In this document: one piece after another, positions 1-9,251 of the stretch
How positions within the stretch are numbered: position 1 is the first letter of the stretch
Layout of the letters: every line of letters starts with the position of its first letter
NCBI RefSeq assembly: GCF_000243415.2
Contig: NZ_KI912270.1
Coordinates: 4,588,903-4,652,902 of the forward strand
Reading direction: 5' to 3'
DNA: 64,000 nucleotides
DNA from: Mycolicibacterium tusciae JS617
GTDB taxonomy: Bacteria > Actinomycetota > Actinomycetes > Mycobacteriales > Mycobacteriaceae
The notes under the pieces: generated by a model
Seen by the model: only the letters and a program-made list of their open reading frames with translations
Databases searched by the model: none
What the model was told of the DNA's origin: nothing
Translations under genes and position numbers: made by a program

Positions 1-188
1 CCCAGCCGGTCAGCGACCTGCTGGTCACCCAAGAGCAGCGCCGCAGCGCCCGGCGCGCGGTGTGGCGCGAACATAGCGCCGCCGGCCGGGCCGCCGCGGC
101 GGCCTACGAACGGATGGCCACCGTCGCCGACACCGTCGCCGAACGCGACCGCGATCGAAGCCGCGACATCGACGGCCTCGAACTCTAG
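1..188 (+). CDS. C-terminal end of an unidentified helical protein (partial)
   Basis: The reading frame enters from the left edge at base 3 and stops at TAG 186-188, giving the last 61 residues of a protein. The tail is rich in Ala, Arg and Glu with no membrane segment and looks like a charged amphipathic helix. It is followed after 45 bases by a second small gene on the same strand, so both may belong to one transcript. I do not recognise the family. Function unknown. Confidence 0.5.
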   Translation, partial: QPVSDLLVTQEQRRSARRAVWREHSAAGRAAAAAYERMATVADTVAERDRDRSRDIDGLEL

Positions 189-233
189 AAAATCCATTGA
201 GAACTCAGCCAAGATGCGAGTGAGGAGAAGGAC

Positions 234-389
234 TTGGACACCATCGTTTTCGGAACCGGTATGCCGTGCATGCTGGCGTTCCTGGACCACGACATCGACG
301 ACGTCGTGGCGACCTGGGAATCCTGGGTCCAGGCCGGGCAGTTCGTCCGCGCCCGCCACGAAGAGATCCCACCCGCGATGCCGTCATAG
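234..389 (+). CDS. Small hypothetical protein, 51 aa, TTG start
   Basis: A TTG codon at 234 is preceded by a strong ribosome binding site (GAGGAGAAGG at 222-231). The frame continues to TAG at 387-389. The product begins MDTIVFGTGMPCMLAFLDHD and is acidic and compact, unlike the Arg/Ser/Pro-rich translations of the other frames here, which is why I prefer it. It lies 45 bases after the preceding gene in the same frame. The 122 bases between this stop and the convergent GNAT gene at 512 contain nothing I can assign. Family unknown. Confidence 0.45.
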   Translation: MDTIVFGTGMPCMLAFLDHDIDDVVATWESWVQAGQFVRARHEEIPPAMPS

Positions 390-511
390 GTTTCCTGCCC
401 GCCGCGATCGGGACCGTCGAGTTCGTACCGCATCACGTGCCGGCCAGCTCGCCGGCACTCGCCGCCAGCGACTCGAATCGCTGCCCGGCTGGAATTGGTA
501 GTCGCCGCGGG

Positions 512-1201
512 TCAGTCACCGGTGGGGTGCTGTTGGCGAACGAAGAACCGATCCGAGGCCAACCCCGTCATTGCATCTGCGCCGTTTCCGGTGATCATGG
601 CCAGCGAGAGTGGCTCACCGGGATCGAGGACTGCAAAGCCTGCCCGTTCATAGAATCCGGCCAGGTGTATCCGCTGTGCGGCGAACTGGCCGTAAACCAT
701 GATCAGTTTGTCGCGGGTGGCGGTGTCGAGGGCTGATCGGAGCAGTCGGGTGCCGTGTCCGCGGCCCTGCTGCTCGGGGTCGACGACGATAGCGTGGATC
801 TTGGCCACTGACAGCGCCGCGATCATGAAGTTGGTGACGTTGAGCGACGGTTCCCCGTTGCCGGCGGCCTCAGCGCCCATCCGTGAATGCATCACGTCCC
901 ACAGGCGGCGGTGAGCACCCATGATGAGGGCGCCGATCGGGGCGTCGTTGAGGCGGAGCACCCGGACCATCATCCGGGCCAGGCCCCATTGGTTGTCGGG
1001 GAGCTGCGTGAGCTGCTCAAGGTTGTGCCGAAAGCCGCCGCCGGTCGCAACGCCTAAATATCCGCCGGTGAACGCCCGCTCAAACCGGGCAGACTCAGCG
1101 GCCGGGTCGTCGCTGACGACCCCGGCGCGTTCGAACCATGCCGGTAGGCGAGCGAAGTCCTCAAGCTGTGGTGGGCCGATCGTGACCCGGTTACGACCCA
1201 T
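512..1201 (-). CDS. GNAT-family N-acetyltransferase
   Basis: A 229-residue protein with a GNAT fold. The acetyl-CoA pyrophosphate-binding motif (VVDPEQQGRGHGTRLL) lies around residues 145-160 and is followed by the usual FYERAGF segment. GNAT enzymes transfer acetyl groups from acetyl-CoA to amines; the substrate cannot be told. The ATG at 1201 is chosen because the longer upstream open frame is only a shadow of eccA. It is the last gene of the leftward conjugation operon, 14 bases after eccA, so it is probably co-transcribed. Confidence 0.8.
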   Translation of the reverse strand: MGRNRVTIGPPQLEDFARLPAWFERAGVVSDDPAAESARFERAFTGGYLGVATGGGFRHNLEQLTQLPDNQWGLARMMVRVLRLNDAPIGALIMGAHRRLWDVMHSRMGAEAAGNGEPSLNVTNFMIAALSVAKIHAIVVDPEQQGRGHGTRLLRSALDTATRDKLIMVYGQFAAQRIHLAGFYERAGFAVLDPGEPLSLAMITGNGADAMTGLASDRFFVRQQHPTGD

Positions 1202-1215
1202 CGCGCGCCGCAGTC

Positions 1216-3003
1216 TTAGCGGTCGGTCGGGCTCGCGGGTGCGCCGTCGCCGCCCAGTGAGGAGGCCAGCGCGCGGCACATGTCGTCGGTGTTGACGATG
1301 AGCACCGAGGGGTCGGCCGCGGCCAGCGCCGCCAGCTCCTCGGGGGTGTTGCTGCTGAGTCGTCGCGCTCGCTCGCGCTTGCAGGCGATCACCACCTTGC
1401 GGGCGTAGCGACCGTTGCCGGCGATATCGAGCGCAGTTCCGGCGTCGGTCGGCGTGGCGCGCAGCCGGGAGGCTTCGGCGTGCAGCAGGGGCCACGCGTC
1501 CTCGGCGATCGCGATCTTCTCCTTGGCGGCGATGTGGCGGCCGATCGCCTCGATTTCGTTGGCGCTGTAGCTGGAAAAGCTCAGGGTGAAGTTGAACCGC
1601 GACGCCAGGCCGGGGTTGGCGGCCAGGAAGCGGCGCATCTCTTTCGGGTAGCCGGCGACGATGACCACCAGCCGGTCGCGGAAGTCTTCCATGTACTTCA
1701 GCAGCGTGTTGATGGCGTCCTTGCCGAAGCTGTGGCCCTCGGTTTCGGGTACCAGCCGGTAGGCCTCGTCGATGAACAGCACACCGCCCAACGCGTCTTC
1801 GCACACCTCTTTCATCCGCTGCGCGGTCTGGGAGACGTAGCCGACGACAAGGTCCTCCTCGGTGACCTCCATGACGTCGGGGCGCTGAATCTTGCCCAGC
1901 CCGAACAGGATCTCGGCGACGATACGGGCGAAGGTCGTTTTCGCCGTTCCCGGCGGTCCTTCCAGGACCATGTGGTTTTCGCCCGTTGACGAGGTCTCCT
2001 GGCCCTGGGCAGCCATCAGCTGATCGATCTGAATTTCGGTGCGCCACACCGCGATCTGCTCTTTGGGGCCCTCAAGTCCAATCAGCTCGTCGAGGCGGCG
2101 CTTGGCGTGGGCGAGCACTTCTTTCTGTTCGTCGGCCAGCGCGGCCGCGTCGCGCTGCGCGCGGCTGGTCTCGGTGGCCGGGTCCCATTTGTCGGTGCGG
2201 GTGGCGATGGTTTCGGGATCGGTCACCACGAGGCGGTAGCTGGGGTCGTCAATCGCCTGCTGCGCGGCGGGCAGCAGCTGCCCGTCGACGGCGGCCGCGC
2301 GGAACGCGGCCAAGGCGGCCTCGTGTTCGCCGAGCTCGCGAAGGCACCAGCCGCGGGTCAGCGCCACATCGGCGGCCACGTAAGGATTGGCCGTGTTGAT
2401 CTTGTCGGCTGCGCTCAGCGCGGCTTGGAACTGGCCCAGGCTCGCCGCAGCGGCTGCCGCCAGCGCCGCGACCGCGTCGGTGACCGCGTCGAGCACATGG
2501 GTCGCCTCGGCTGGAGGGGACACCGCCGTCGCGGCCAGCAGATCGGGCCAACGGCGGGTGTGGTAATGCAGTGTGGCGGTGATGAATTGGCGCCACTGGG
2601 CGGCTTGGGTGTCCTCGCCGAGGACGGGGTCCTGCAGCAGCTCGGCGCCCTGGCCGTACTGTCCGGCGCGGATCAGCGCTGACACGTAGGCCAGCGTCAG
2701 CGTCGCGCGTGACCACACCGGCAGCGTCACATACAACGGTGCCGACGTCTGGGCGTGCAGGTCGCCGTCCTTGAGCCCGATGCGGCGGGTCTCGCGGTAG
2801 AGGGCCCGGGAGTGTTCATGCGCCCCGGCCAAGGTGGCCAGCTCCTGGTCGCCGCACGCCAGCCGGCCCAGCCAGGCATCGGACATGCCGGGGTTGGCGG
2901 CAGTGATGCGGGTGAACTTGCTCAGCGCAGTGGAATGGTCACCGGAGCGGTAGTTGTCCATCGCGGCGTCGAACGCGCGGCGCTGTTCGGTCGGCGAGGT
3001 CAT
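1216..3003 (-). CDS. eccA: EccA-type AAA+ ATPase of an ESX (type VII) secretion system
   Basis: 595 residues. The N-terminal half (about 1-270) is helical and TPR-like. The C-terminal half is a CbbX/SpoVK-type AAA+ domain with Walker A GPPGTAKTT at about 349-357, Walker B GGVLFIDEAY near 405, and an arginine-finger region near NPGLASRFNF. EccA is the cytosolic ATPase of ESX systems and is thought to act on PE/PPE substrates and EspG chaperones. No EccB-E, PE/PPE or EsxAB genes lie in this window, so any ESX locus must be outside it, probably to the left. It sits 20 bases downstream of the VirB6-like gene, tying ESX to conjugation as in known conjugative mycobacterial plasmids. Confidence 0.93.
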   Translation of the reverse strand: MTSPTEQRRAFDAAMDNYRSGDHSTALSKFTRITAANPGMSDAWLGRLACGDQELATLAGAHEHSRALYRETRRIGLKDGDLHAQTSAPLYVTLPVWSRATLTLAYVSALIRAGQYGQGAELLQDPVLGEDTQAAQWRQFITATLHYHTRRWPDLLAATAVSPPAEATHVLDAVTDAVAALAAAAAASLGQFQAALSAADKINTANPYVAADVALTRGWCLRELGEHEAALAAFRAAAVDGQLLPAAQQAIDDPSYRLVVTDPETIATRTDKWDPATETSRAQRDAAALADEQKEVLAHAKRRLDELIGLEGPKEQIAVWRTEIQIDQLMAAQGQETSSTGENHMVLEGPPGTAKTTFARIVAEILFGLGKIQRPDVMEVTEEDLVVGYVSQTAQRMKEVCEDALGGVLFIDEAYRLVPETEGHSFGKDAINTLLKYMEDFRDRLVVIVAGYPKEMRRFLAANPGLASRFNFTLSFSSYSANEIEAIGRHIAAKEKIAIAEDAWPLLHAEASRLRATPTDAGTALDIAGNGRYARKVVIACKRERARRLSSNTPEELAALAAADPSVLIVNTDDMCRALASSLGGDGAPASPTDR

Positions 3004-3023
3004 GGCTGGTGCGGCCTCCTTGG

Positions 3024-5054
3024 CTACTTGTCGGCGATGGGATTGACGGTAGTCGGTGCACCGCCGGGCGGTCCTGGCTCATCGTCGGGCGGCGGCGGCA
3101 TCTCCTCATCGTGGGGCGGCTCTGGCGGCAGGGGAACGAATGCGAGATGGCGGGCGTCCTGCAGGTCGGCCATCGGTGGCAGTGACGTCGCTGTCTCACC
3201 GAGCCCGAGCGGACCGTCCGCGGGCAACCCAACGAGTGGTTCGGGGGTGGCCGCGTGCGCGGAGCGTCCCCGGGGCGCAGGCGCGGCGGAGCGGGCGCCG
3301 TCGAAGCCGCTGAGCATCCCCTGAATACCGCCGCCGCCCGGCTGGGGTGCCGACAGCGCCGGCTCGCCGCCGCCGGGCGGGGCGGCGTGGGCGCCACCGC
3401 TGGGATTGATGCCCCCGGTTGACGGTTGGCCCGCAGTGTCAGCTCCCCCACCCTGGCCGGGACTGGACAGACCCGATCCGGCGCCCTCGGAAGGGACCGG
3501 CTCAAACCCGGACTGCGGCTGGCCGTGGACTTGGCGGGCATCGGCGGCCTGGGCGTCGAGCTGCTCCCAGGGCGTGGTGTCCCCGCGGTGGCGCACTCGC
3601 GAACCCAGCCCTTGCGCGCCGGCGACGGCAGCGCCGCCGACCCCGCCGACCGCGGCGTGCATCCCCATGCCGACCGCGACACTGCCGGCCTGGCGGAACA
3701 GGCCCGGGCCGGGACGGTCTGCCGACAGATCCGCGCGGATGTAGCGCAACAGCATCATCGCCGCGATCGAGACCGCGCCCATCATCAGCACATGGGCAAA
3801 CGGGTTGGCGCCGCCCAGCTGGGCTGGTAGGCGCCCGGCGACGATGGACTCCACCGCCAACCCCATGACGCTGACGAACACGATGTAGACCAGGACCTCG
3901 ATGGCGTGCCGGAAAAACTGCCACACCACGGCGGCCGCGCGGCGCTGCGGGGCGCCGGGGATCGCGCCCAGCCACAGCGTCGGCAACAAGATCACCGTCG
4001 TGTAGATCGCCTTGACCGAGACCTTGAGCACCGCCCACCCGGAGAGCACCATGAATGCGCCCAGCAGCAGGGCGGCGATGACGAACACCAGCCCCACCCA
4101 GATGTTGGTCCCATCGAGGTGCTGGGCGTAGGACACCGCGGCGGTGTTGCCGCAGGACTGCATGGCCCGGATCGGGCCGTCGGGGGCGCCGCGGTTGACC
4201 GCCGCCGACCAGGCGGCGCCGCAGCCGCCGACGCGATCAACGACGTGACCGAAGTTCCACAACTGCAACGGTTCTCGCACCGTGTGGGTGATCAGGCTGG
4301 CGGTCAGCGCGTCGACCTGGCCGCCGCTGCCGGCGCCGTCGAAGGCGCCGTTGTGGCCGGGGGTGGCGGCCTGGGCGACGCTGAAACCGACGCGGCGGGC
4401 GAACTCGAGCAAGCCGCCTTCGCCGTACATCAAGCCGGCCGGGTTGGCGAAGATGGCCAGCGACACCGCAGGCATGGTCAACGCAATCAGGATCATCGTC
4501 CAGCCCCGGCCCGCCTCGCCGCGGTGAATGGTCACCACACCGGCGAACACCCCGATCGGGATGGCGATCGCCAACAGGCCGAGTTGAGTGGTGACGGTGA
4601 TGACCGCACCGGTGACCGTGCGGGCGATCTCACCGATGACGGTCAGCCAGTAGGTGCTCACGGTGACTTTCATCAGCCACAGCGCCAGCGCAATGATGCC
4701 GATGAACGCGCCGGCCTCGGCGGTGAGGATGCTGGCCGAGGTGACGTTGAACGCCATCGTTTCCATGGCGTGCAGCGTCCAAGCCATCCAACTGTCGGGC
4801 GTCCAGCCGATGTCGGGGCCGGCCTGGGTGATCTGTTCGCGGATAGTGGGCAGGCTCAGGTAGTAGTTGCCCAGCGGCACCCCGTAGGTGTCTTTGAGGC
4901 CGGTCCAGTTGAGCACCATCGCGTTCGTCGAGGCGCTGGCCGCCGGGGCGGCCGCGGTGGCGGTGATCGCCAAGGCGTTCAAGACGGCCAGCAGCAGCAG
5001 TGGGCGGCCTAACCGCGGGTGGGTCAGATACCAGTAGTGCAGGCGGGCGGTCAT
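3024..5054 (-). CDS. VirB6/TrbL-like polytopic membrane protein of the conjugation channel
   Basis: 676 residues from the ATG at 5054, which overlaps the VirB4 stop by four bases (ATGA). A hydrophobic signal-like segment lies at about 15-40, followed by six or more membrane helices to about residue 470, with an extracytoplasmic loop carrying paired cysteines (VGGCGAAW and MQSCGN). The last ~200 residues are Gly/Pro/Ser-rich and probably disordered. Position next to VirB4, size and topology match the VirB6/TrbL channel component of Gram-positive conjugation systems. The assignment rests on topology and context, not a signature motif. Confidence 0.7.
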   Translation of the reverse strand: MTARLHYWYLTHPRLGRPLLLLAVLNALAITATAAAPAASASTNAMVLNWTGLKDTYGVPLGNYYLSLPTIREQITQAGPDIGWTPDSWMAWTLHAMETMAFNVTSASILTAEAGAFIGIIALALWLMKVTVSTYWLTVIGEIARTVTGAVITVTTQLGLLAIAIPIGVFAGVVTIHRGEAGRGWTMILIALTMPAVSLAIFANPAGLMYGEGGLLEFARRVGFSVAQAATPGHNGAFDGAGSGGQVDALTASLITHTVREPLQLWNFGHVVDRVGGCGAAWSAAVNRGAPDGPIRAMQSCGNTAAVSYAQHLDGTNIWVGLVFVIAALLLGAFMVLSGWAVLKVSVKAIYTTVILLPTLWLGAIPGAPQRRAAAVVWQFFRHAIEVLVYIVFVSVMGLAVESIVAGRLPAQLGGANPFAHVLMMGAVSIAAMMLLRYIRADLSADRPGPGLFRQAGSVAVGMGMHAAVGGVGGAAVAGAQGLGSRVRHRGDTTPWEQLDAQAADARQVHGQPQSGFEPVPSEGAGSGLSSPGQGGGADTAGQPSTGGINPSGGAHAAPPGGGEPALSAPQPGGGGIQGMLSGFDGARSAAPAPRGRSAHAATPEPLVGLPADGPLGLGETATSLPPMADLQDARHLAFVPLPPEPPHDEEMPPPPDDEPGPPGGAPTTVNPIADK

Positions 5055-7639
5055 GTGCGCTGGGCCGCTTCGCTGCGCTGCTTGGCGCGCTGGGGGTTGG
5101 TGTCGAACCGGGCGGCCAGGGCTGCGGTCGGGGCGGCGAACAGCGCCACCTTGCCGAAGCCGCCGAACTCGTCGAGGAACCACGCTTCGCCCTCACGGCC
5201 GGCAATCACCTTGCCGTAGCGGTCGTCGATCGCGTCGTCGCCGTGGTCGACCAGCTGCACGGGGCTGGTGTTGTTGACGTAGGCGGCGAGCAGCTCGGGG
5301 TGGCGGTCCAGGTCGCGGTCACACCACTGCAACGTCGCTTTGGCGATGTCAGATCGTTTGAACCCCAAGCACAGTCGCTGGTCGATGAACTCGTCTTCGA
5401 GGACCGCGAAGTCTTTGATGGGTTGTTGGCTGATGCCGCAGAACCCCGTCCAGGCCTTGCGGCCCTGACGGATGATCGTGTTGGCGCACTTCTGCCCGCC
5501 GGGTGAATTCGTCCAGGCCGCGCATTCCTCAACGACCAGGATGTCCGGCTGCTCGGGGCGGGCGAAAAAGATCGACTGTGCCACCTCTGCCGCCAGCCCG
5601 TAGAGCGCTTGGGCGGCGCGCTGACCGGGGGTTGTCTGCTGGTGCAGATGGGCCTGGTATTCCTCGGTGACCGTGGGCAGTTTGAGGCCGGCGAAGTTCC
5701 AGATCACGCACTGGGTGGTGGCGATGTCGGGCACCGGCAGCGATTCGTCGAACAGGGGCCGCAGCAGGCGTTGGGCGGCGAGGCCTTCCAAGCCGATCAG
5801 CAGGTCCTCGTCGGCGTCGGTGCGTTGGGCCCCGGGCAGGTCGCGCAGATACCGGATCAGTTGTGCGGTGCTGCCGATGCCGTGCGCCTCGCGCGACTCG
5901 GGCGCCAGCAGCCCCCACAGCCGCTGTGCGCCGCGGCTCAGCGGTGACAACCCCAATTGCGGCAGCAAATGGTCAATGGTGCGTTCCGCGGCTTCTTTAT
6001 AGGGAAATATCCGCAATCCGTCGAGGCTGAAATTCATGCGGGCGACATCAATTACCACTTTGTCGTCGAAATCGGTCAACGCTTTTTCGTGTTCGCGGGC
6101 GTCGGTGGGGTCGAACAAATGCAGACCGGCGCCAATTTTGAGCCACGATCGGCTCAAATTCTTGGTCGCATGCGATTTCCCGCGCCCCGGCGAGCCGCAG
6201 ATGACCAGATTTCCCGGATTCTCCCGCGCCGGCGCGTTGAGGACATCGAGCAGCACGACGTCGCGCAGCCCTGGACTGGTCAGATTCATCCCCAGCGGGA
6301 CACCGGTGTTGTTGCCCAGTTTACTGGCCAGTAGCGGCACGAACGGCGCGAAACGTTTGGTCGTGGTCGGGTTACGAAACTCATCGAGGCCAGCGCGGCG
6401 CTCCCCGCCCGGGGCGAACGCCCGCAACAAGGTGGGCTGGCTGCCGCGCCACCGTTTCGACCCGATGTTCTGGCCGCGGTAGGTGCGCGCGACGTCGGTG
6501 AGGGCACGGTTGACCGTGTCCGGATCGCCTGCGGCGGCGGCGATCACGATCGCGGCGTTGACGCCGCGCTCGGCGCTGCCCCGTTTGAGCTCAGAGGCCA
6601 GTTCCCTCCCCGAGGCCAGTTTGCGCAGCAGCTCATCGGAGCTCGATGCGTGGCGGCCGCGTTGGCGGTACTGATCACGGATGTTGACGATGACGTTCTC
6701 CGCGGTCGACACGGCGACATCGGCGCTGGTGAAGGTGATGTTGATGGTCCAGTCCAAGACGGTGGCCGGGGTGGTGCGGTCATCGAGGACCTTGAACAGA
6801 GTCGAACGCGGCCAGGCGATCCCGTTGTCGGGGAAGCTCTCCAAGGGCAGCAGCGCTTGATAGGAGTCGGGCACCGCGTCGGTGCGATCGCGGAAAGTGC
6901 GCACGAACACGTCGGCGTCGCTGCGGGCAGCGCGCCACCGCCGGCCGCGCAGCTTGGCGGCCCCCGGATCGAGGTGTACCGGGCTGAACGCTGAGCCGGG
7001 CAGGGTGGCGTCGGGATCAAACGGCTGCCCCGGCAGCGGTGCATCCCACACACCGCGGCTGGCGATGTAGTTCCAATGCCACCAAATCTGTTCCACCGTC
7101 GCGGGTTTGGGGAAAAACACCGCTGGCAGCTCGGCGACCATCTGGGCGGCCAGCTCGCGGTAGTAGGCGATCGAGGAATCGGTGTCCTTATCGCGGCCCA
7201 CCGCGGCGTCGACCATGCGCCGCCACATGCCGCTGGGGGTGCGTCCGGCCAGACCGTAATCCAGCGGCAGGCTCAGCCAATAGATGCGCCGGCGTGCGCG
7301 GTGACCGGCGATTGTCGGCTCCCAGCTGCGGCAGTGCTGCACCCACGGCCGCGCCGCGGTCGCGAGACCGGTCTCATCGCCGTCGCGCAGGCGCAGATCA
7401 GGATGGCTGTAGAGCATCTTTCGGACGGTGCTGCGCGGTGCCACCGGCACCGTCAAGCCGCTGATCGACGATCCCGACGGCAGTGCCCGCCACAGCTCGG
7501 CGTGCTCGGCGGCCACGCGATCCTGCCACTCTTCGGACAAGAAGATGAACGGCTGGCCGGACAACAGGTAGTCGGCGTAGACCCCGTGAGAGGTCAGCCG
7601 CAGGTTGCCGATCGCGCGTAGCGGGGTGGCCAAAGACAT
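5051..7639 (-). CDS. VirB4-family conjugation ATPase
   Basis: 862 residues. Walker A GSPGRGKS is at about 482-489, Walker B DILVVEECAAW near 740 with a glutamate pair, followed by a Gln-rich sensor segment (CGISQQPIKDF). The N-terminal ~400 residues match the length of the VirB4 N-domain that docks on the membrane channel. VirB4 powers assembly of the conjugation apparatus and substrate transfer. The ATG at 7639 is chosen because the longer frame upstream is the shadow of the VirB3-like gene. Four-base overlap with the VirB6-like gene implies translational coupling. Confidence 0.85.
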   Translation of the reverse strand: MSLATPLRAIGNLRLTSHGVYADYLLSGQPFIFLSEEWQDRVAAEHAELWRALPSGSSISGLTVPVAPRSTVRKMLYSHPDLRLRDGDETGLATAARPWVQHCRSWEPTIAGHRARRRIYWLSLPLDYGLAGRTPSGMWRRMVDAAVGRDKDTDSSIAYYRELAAQMVAELPAVFFPKPATVEQIWWHWNYIASRGVWDAPLPGQPFDPDATLPGSAFSPVHLDPGAAKLRGRRWRAARSDADVFVRTFRDRTDAVPDSYQALLPLESFPDNGIAWPRSTLFKVLDDRTTPATVLDWTINITFTSADVAVSTAENVIVNIRDQYRQRGRHASSSDELLRKLASGRELASELKRGSAERGVNAAIVIAAAAGDPDTVNRALTDVARTYRGQNIGSKRWRGSQPTLLRAFAPGGERRAGLDEFRNPTTTKRFAPFVPLLASKLGNNTGVPLGMNLTSPGLRDVVLLDVLNAPARENPGNLVICGSPGRGKSHATKNLSRSWLKIGAGLHLFDPTDAREHEKALTDFDDKVVIDVARMNFSLDGLRIFPYKEAAERTIDHLLPQLGLSPLSRGAQRLWGLLAPESREAHGIGSTAQLIRYLRDLPGAQRTDADEDLLIGLEGLAAQRLLRPLFDESLPVPDIATTQCVIWNFAGLKLPTVTEEYQAHLHQQTTPGQRAAQALYGLAAEVAQSIFFARPEQPDILVVEECAAWTNSPGGQKCANTIIRQGRKAWTGFCGISQQPIKDFAVLEDEFIDQRLCLGFKRSDIAKATLQWCDRDLDRHPELLAAYVNNTSPVQLVDHGDDAIDDRYGKVIAGREGEAWFLDEFGGFGKVALFAAPTAALAARFDTNPQRAKQRSEAAQRT

Positions 7640-7656
7640 TCGACGAACCGGCCCTT

Positions 7657-8001
7657 CTAGCGGTGCGAGCGGTGCGAGGACACGACCTGCGGGCGCAGGT
7701 TCTCCCACCGCCAGCGCGCCCGGGTGCGCAGCGACGGACGGGTCGCGGGCAGTTTCGACAACAGCCACACCGCCGCCGCGGTCACCACAACGCCGATGAT
7801 GAGCAAGCGCAGCGCATTGCCGGAGTTGATGTTGGCGGTGACCAAAGCGCCGGTCACGATGAACCCGAGCACCGCGGCGAAGGCGTCCGGGGCGCGCCAC
7901 TTCTCCTTGAACGGCAGCGTGAAACCGTCCCCGGAATCGCCGAGGTGGATGGGCAGCGAACGCTGATCGGAATAGATCTTGGCCGAGACGTCGTTGCTCA
8001 T
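7657..8001 (-). CDS. VirB3/PrgI/TcpE-like small membrane protein
   Basis: 114 residues with a short polar N-terminus and two adjacent membrane helices (about 38-58 and 64-84) ending in a basic Arg-rich tail. A two-helix protein directly upstream of VirB4 is the typical position of VirB3 or its Gram-positive counterparts PrgI/TcpE. It lies 17 bases before virB4 in the same operon. The assignment comes from size, topology and gene order. Confidence 0.6.
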   Translation of the reverse strand: MSNDVSAKIYSDQRSLPIHLGDSGDGFTLPFKEKWRAPDAFAAVLGFIVTGALVTANINSGNALRLLIIGVVVTAAAVWLLSKLPATRPSLRTRARWRWENLRPQVVSSHRSHR

Positions 8002-8004
8002 CGC

Positions 8005-8295
8005 TCAGCGATCCCAAACGCTGTCCACACGGACCGGGTTGCGGATGCCGGCGTCCTCGGCTTCCTGGGTCACCGCGGCGGCGATGCCTACCGACAGCCC
8101 GATCAGCACCGCGAACACGATCGCGCCGATCTCGGCGGTGATCGCCGCACCCGACCCTTCTTTGAGCTTTTTGATGGCCGATCCGGCGCCGATGACCAGG
8201 GCGACCAGCGCCAGGAAGCCCAGCACCGCCAGCCCGAGTTTGTTACCGGACTCAAAAAGGCCCGATGCCGCCAGTAATTCGGTATTTTCTGACAT
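8005..8295 (-). CDS. VirB2-like small membrane protein (candidate pilin-type subunit)
   Basis: 96 residues with two membrane helices (about 19-41 and 52-76) separated by a short basic loop (KKLKEGSG). This is the architecture of VirB2-like subunits. It sits three bases upstream of the VirB3-like gene, keeping the usual B2-B3-B4 order. There is no clear signal peptidase site. It could also be another small accessory protein of the channel. Confidence 0.5.
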   Translation of the reverse strand: MSENTELLAASGLFESGNKLGLAVLGFLALVALVIGAGSAIKKLKEGSGAAITAEIGAIVFAVLIGLSVGIAAAVTQEAEDAGIRNPVRVDSVWDR

Positions 8296-8322
8296 GTTCC
8301 CTCACGCCTTTCTCAATCGCCC

Positions 8323-9237
8323 TTAGTTATGTGGTTTGGCGACAGGGTTGGCTTCGGATTGGGCGCCAACCTGTGGAACTAAGTCTATGGCCGCCACCAT
8401 CCACGTCCCGCCGCTATTTTCGACCGTCAGCGGATACACCAAATTCACGGTGGCAAATTGTGATGTCTGCGCGACGACGGTGGCCCGCACGTGCAGCTGC
8501 TCGCCGGGTGCTGGCGTGTCGGGCACGCTGCGGTCGGTGGCCGCTGCCGAGACCACCGCACTTTGATAGCCGCCGATCGGGCGCAGCGGCGCACCGGCCA
8601 CCACGTAGCGATCCAGTCCGTTGGTGGCCGTCAAATAGATGCGGATGAATCCGGCGACCACGGCGAACACCGGGCTCTCGGGGCCCAGGGCGTTGCGGTA
8701 GTCCAGGGTGAAATCCGCGCCCGGGCCCGGATCGTTGATCTGCGCCGGGAAGTCCAGGGCCCGGGGTTGACGATTCCACAGCGAAATCGGGACCTGATAG
8801 AACGCGCGTGTGGGTTGCGCTGAGGCATAAGCGCGTTCGTTGACCGAGATCACGGCGGTGTAGAGCTCGGTGTCGCCGAGCGTGCCCATCCGCAGCACCG
8901 GTCCCACCTGAGGCGCGGTGATCACTGCCGCTGGTGTCGAGGGCAGCGCCAACCCCTGCTCAGGCAAAGTGATGAAGCGCTGCAAGCTGTTTCGTTGACT
9001 GACCGTCGCGGTACGCCAGGCCACCACGAAGTCCGACGCGAAGGCCCCCACCAGGCTTTGTTGATTGCGTTCGCGCTGGGCGATACCGATGAAGTCGGGG
9101 CGATCGGGGGCCAAGAACACCTTGCAGCCGGCGGCGGCGCCGAAGATCGCGGCCAGGGTCACGGCGACGACACCGGCGCGGCGGGCGCCGCCGCGCCATC
9201 GGTGCAGACGTCCTTGCCAGGTTTTCGACAGTGCCAC
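8323..9237 (-). CDS. TcpC-like (VirB8-type) conjugation protein
   Basis: 304 residues with one N-terminal membrane anchor (about 22-42) and a long extracytoplasmic part. The first repeat runs about 60-170 and the second about 190-300, ending with the pattern TVENSGGTWMVAAIDLVPQ typical of NTF2-like TcpC/VirB8 domains. TcpC-family proteins bridge the membrane channel in Gram-positive conjugation systems. It lies second in the block following the discoidin-like gene. Recognition is from domain architecture and sequence style. Confidence 0.7.
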   Translation of the reverse strand: MALSKTWQGRLHRWRGGARRAGVVAVTLAAIFGAAAGCKVFLAPDRPDFIGIAQRERNQQSLVGAFASDFVVAWRTATVSQRNSLQRFITLPEQGLALPSTPAAVITAPQVGPVLRMGTLGDTELYTAVISVNERAYASAQPTRAFYQVPISLWNRQPRALDFPAQINDPGPGADFTLDYRNALGPESPVFAVVAGFIRIYLTATNGLDRYVVAGAPLRPIGGYQSAVVSAAATDRSVPDTPAPGEQLHVRATVVAQTSQFATVNLVYPLTVENSGGTWMVAAIDLVPQVGAQSEANPVAKPHN

Positions 9238-9251
9238 AGGGAATCTCTTTC

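Noticed and set aside
5051..8017. 988-residue version of the VirB4 gene
   Set aside because: The extra N-terminus overlaps the VirB3-like gene in another frame and is Arg-rich shadow; ATG 7639 is preferred.
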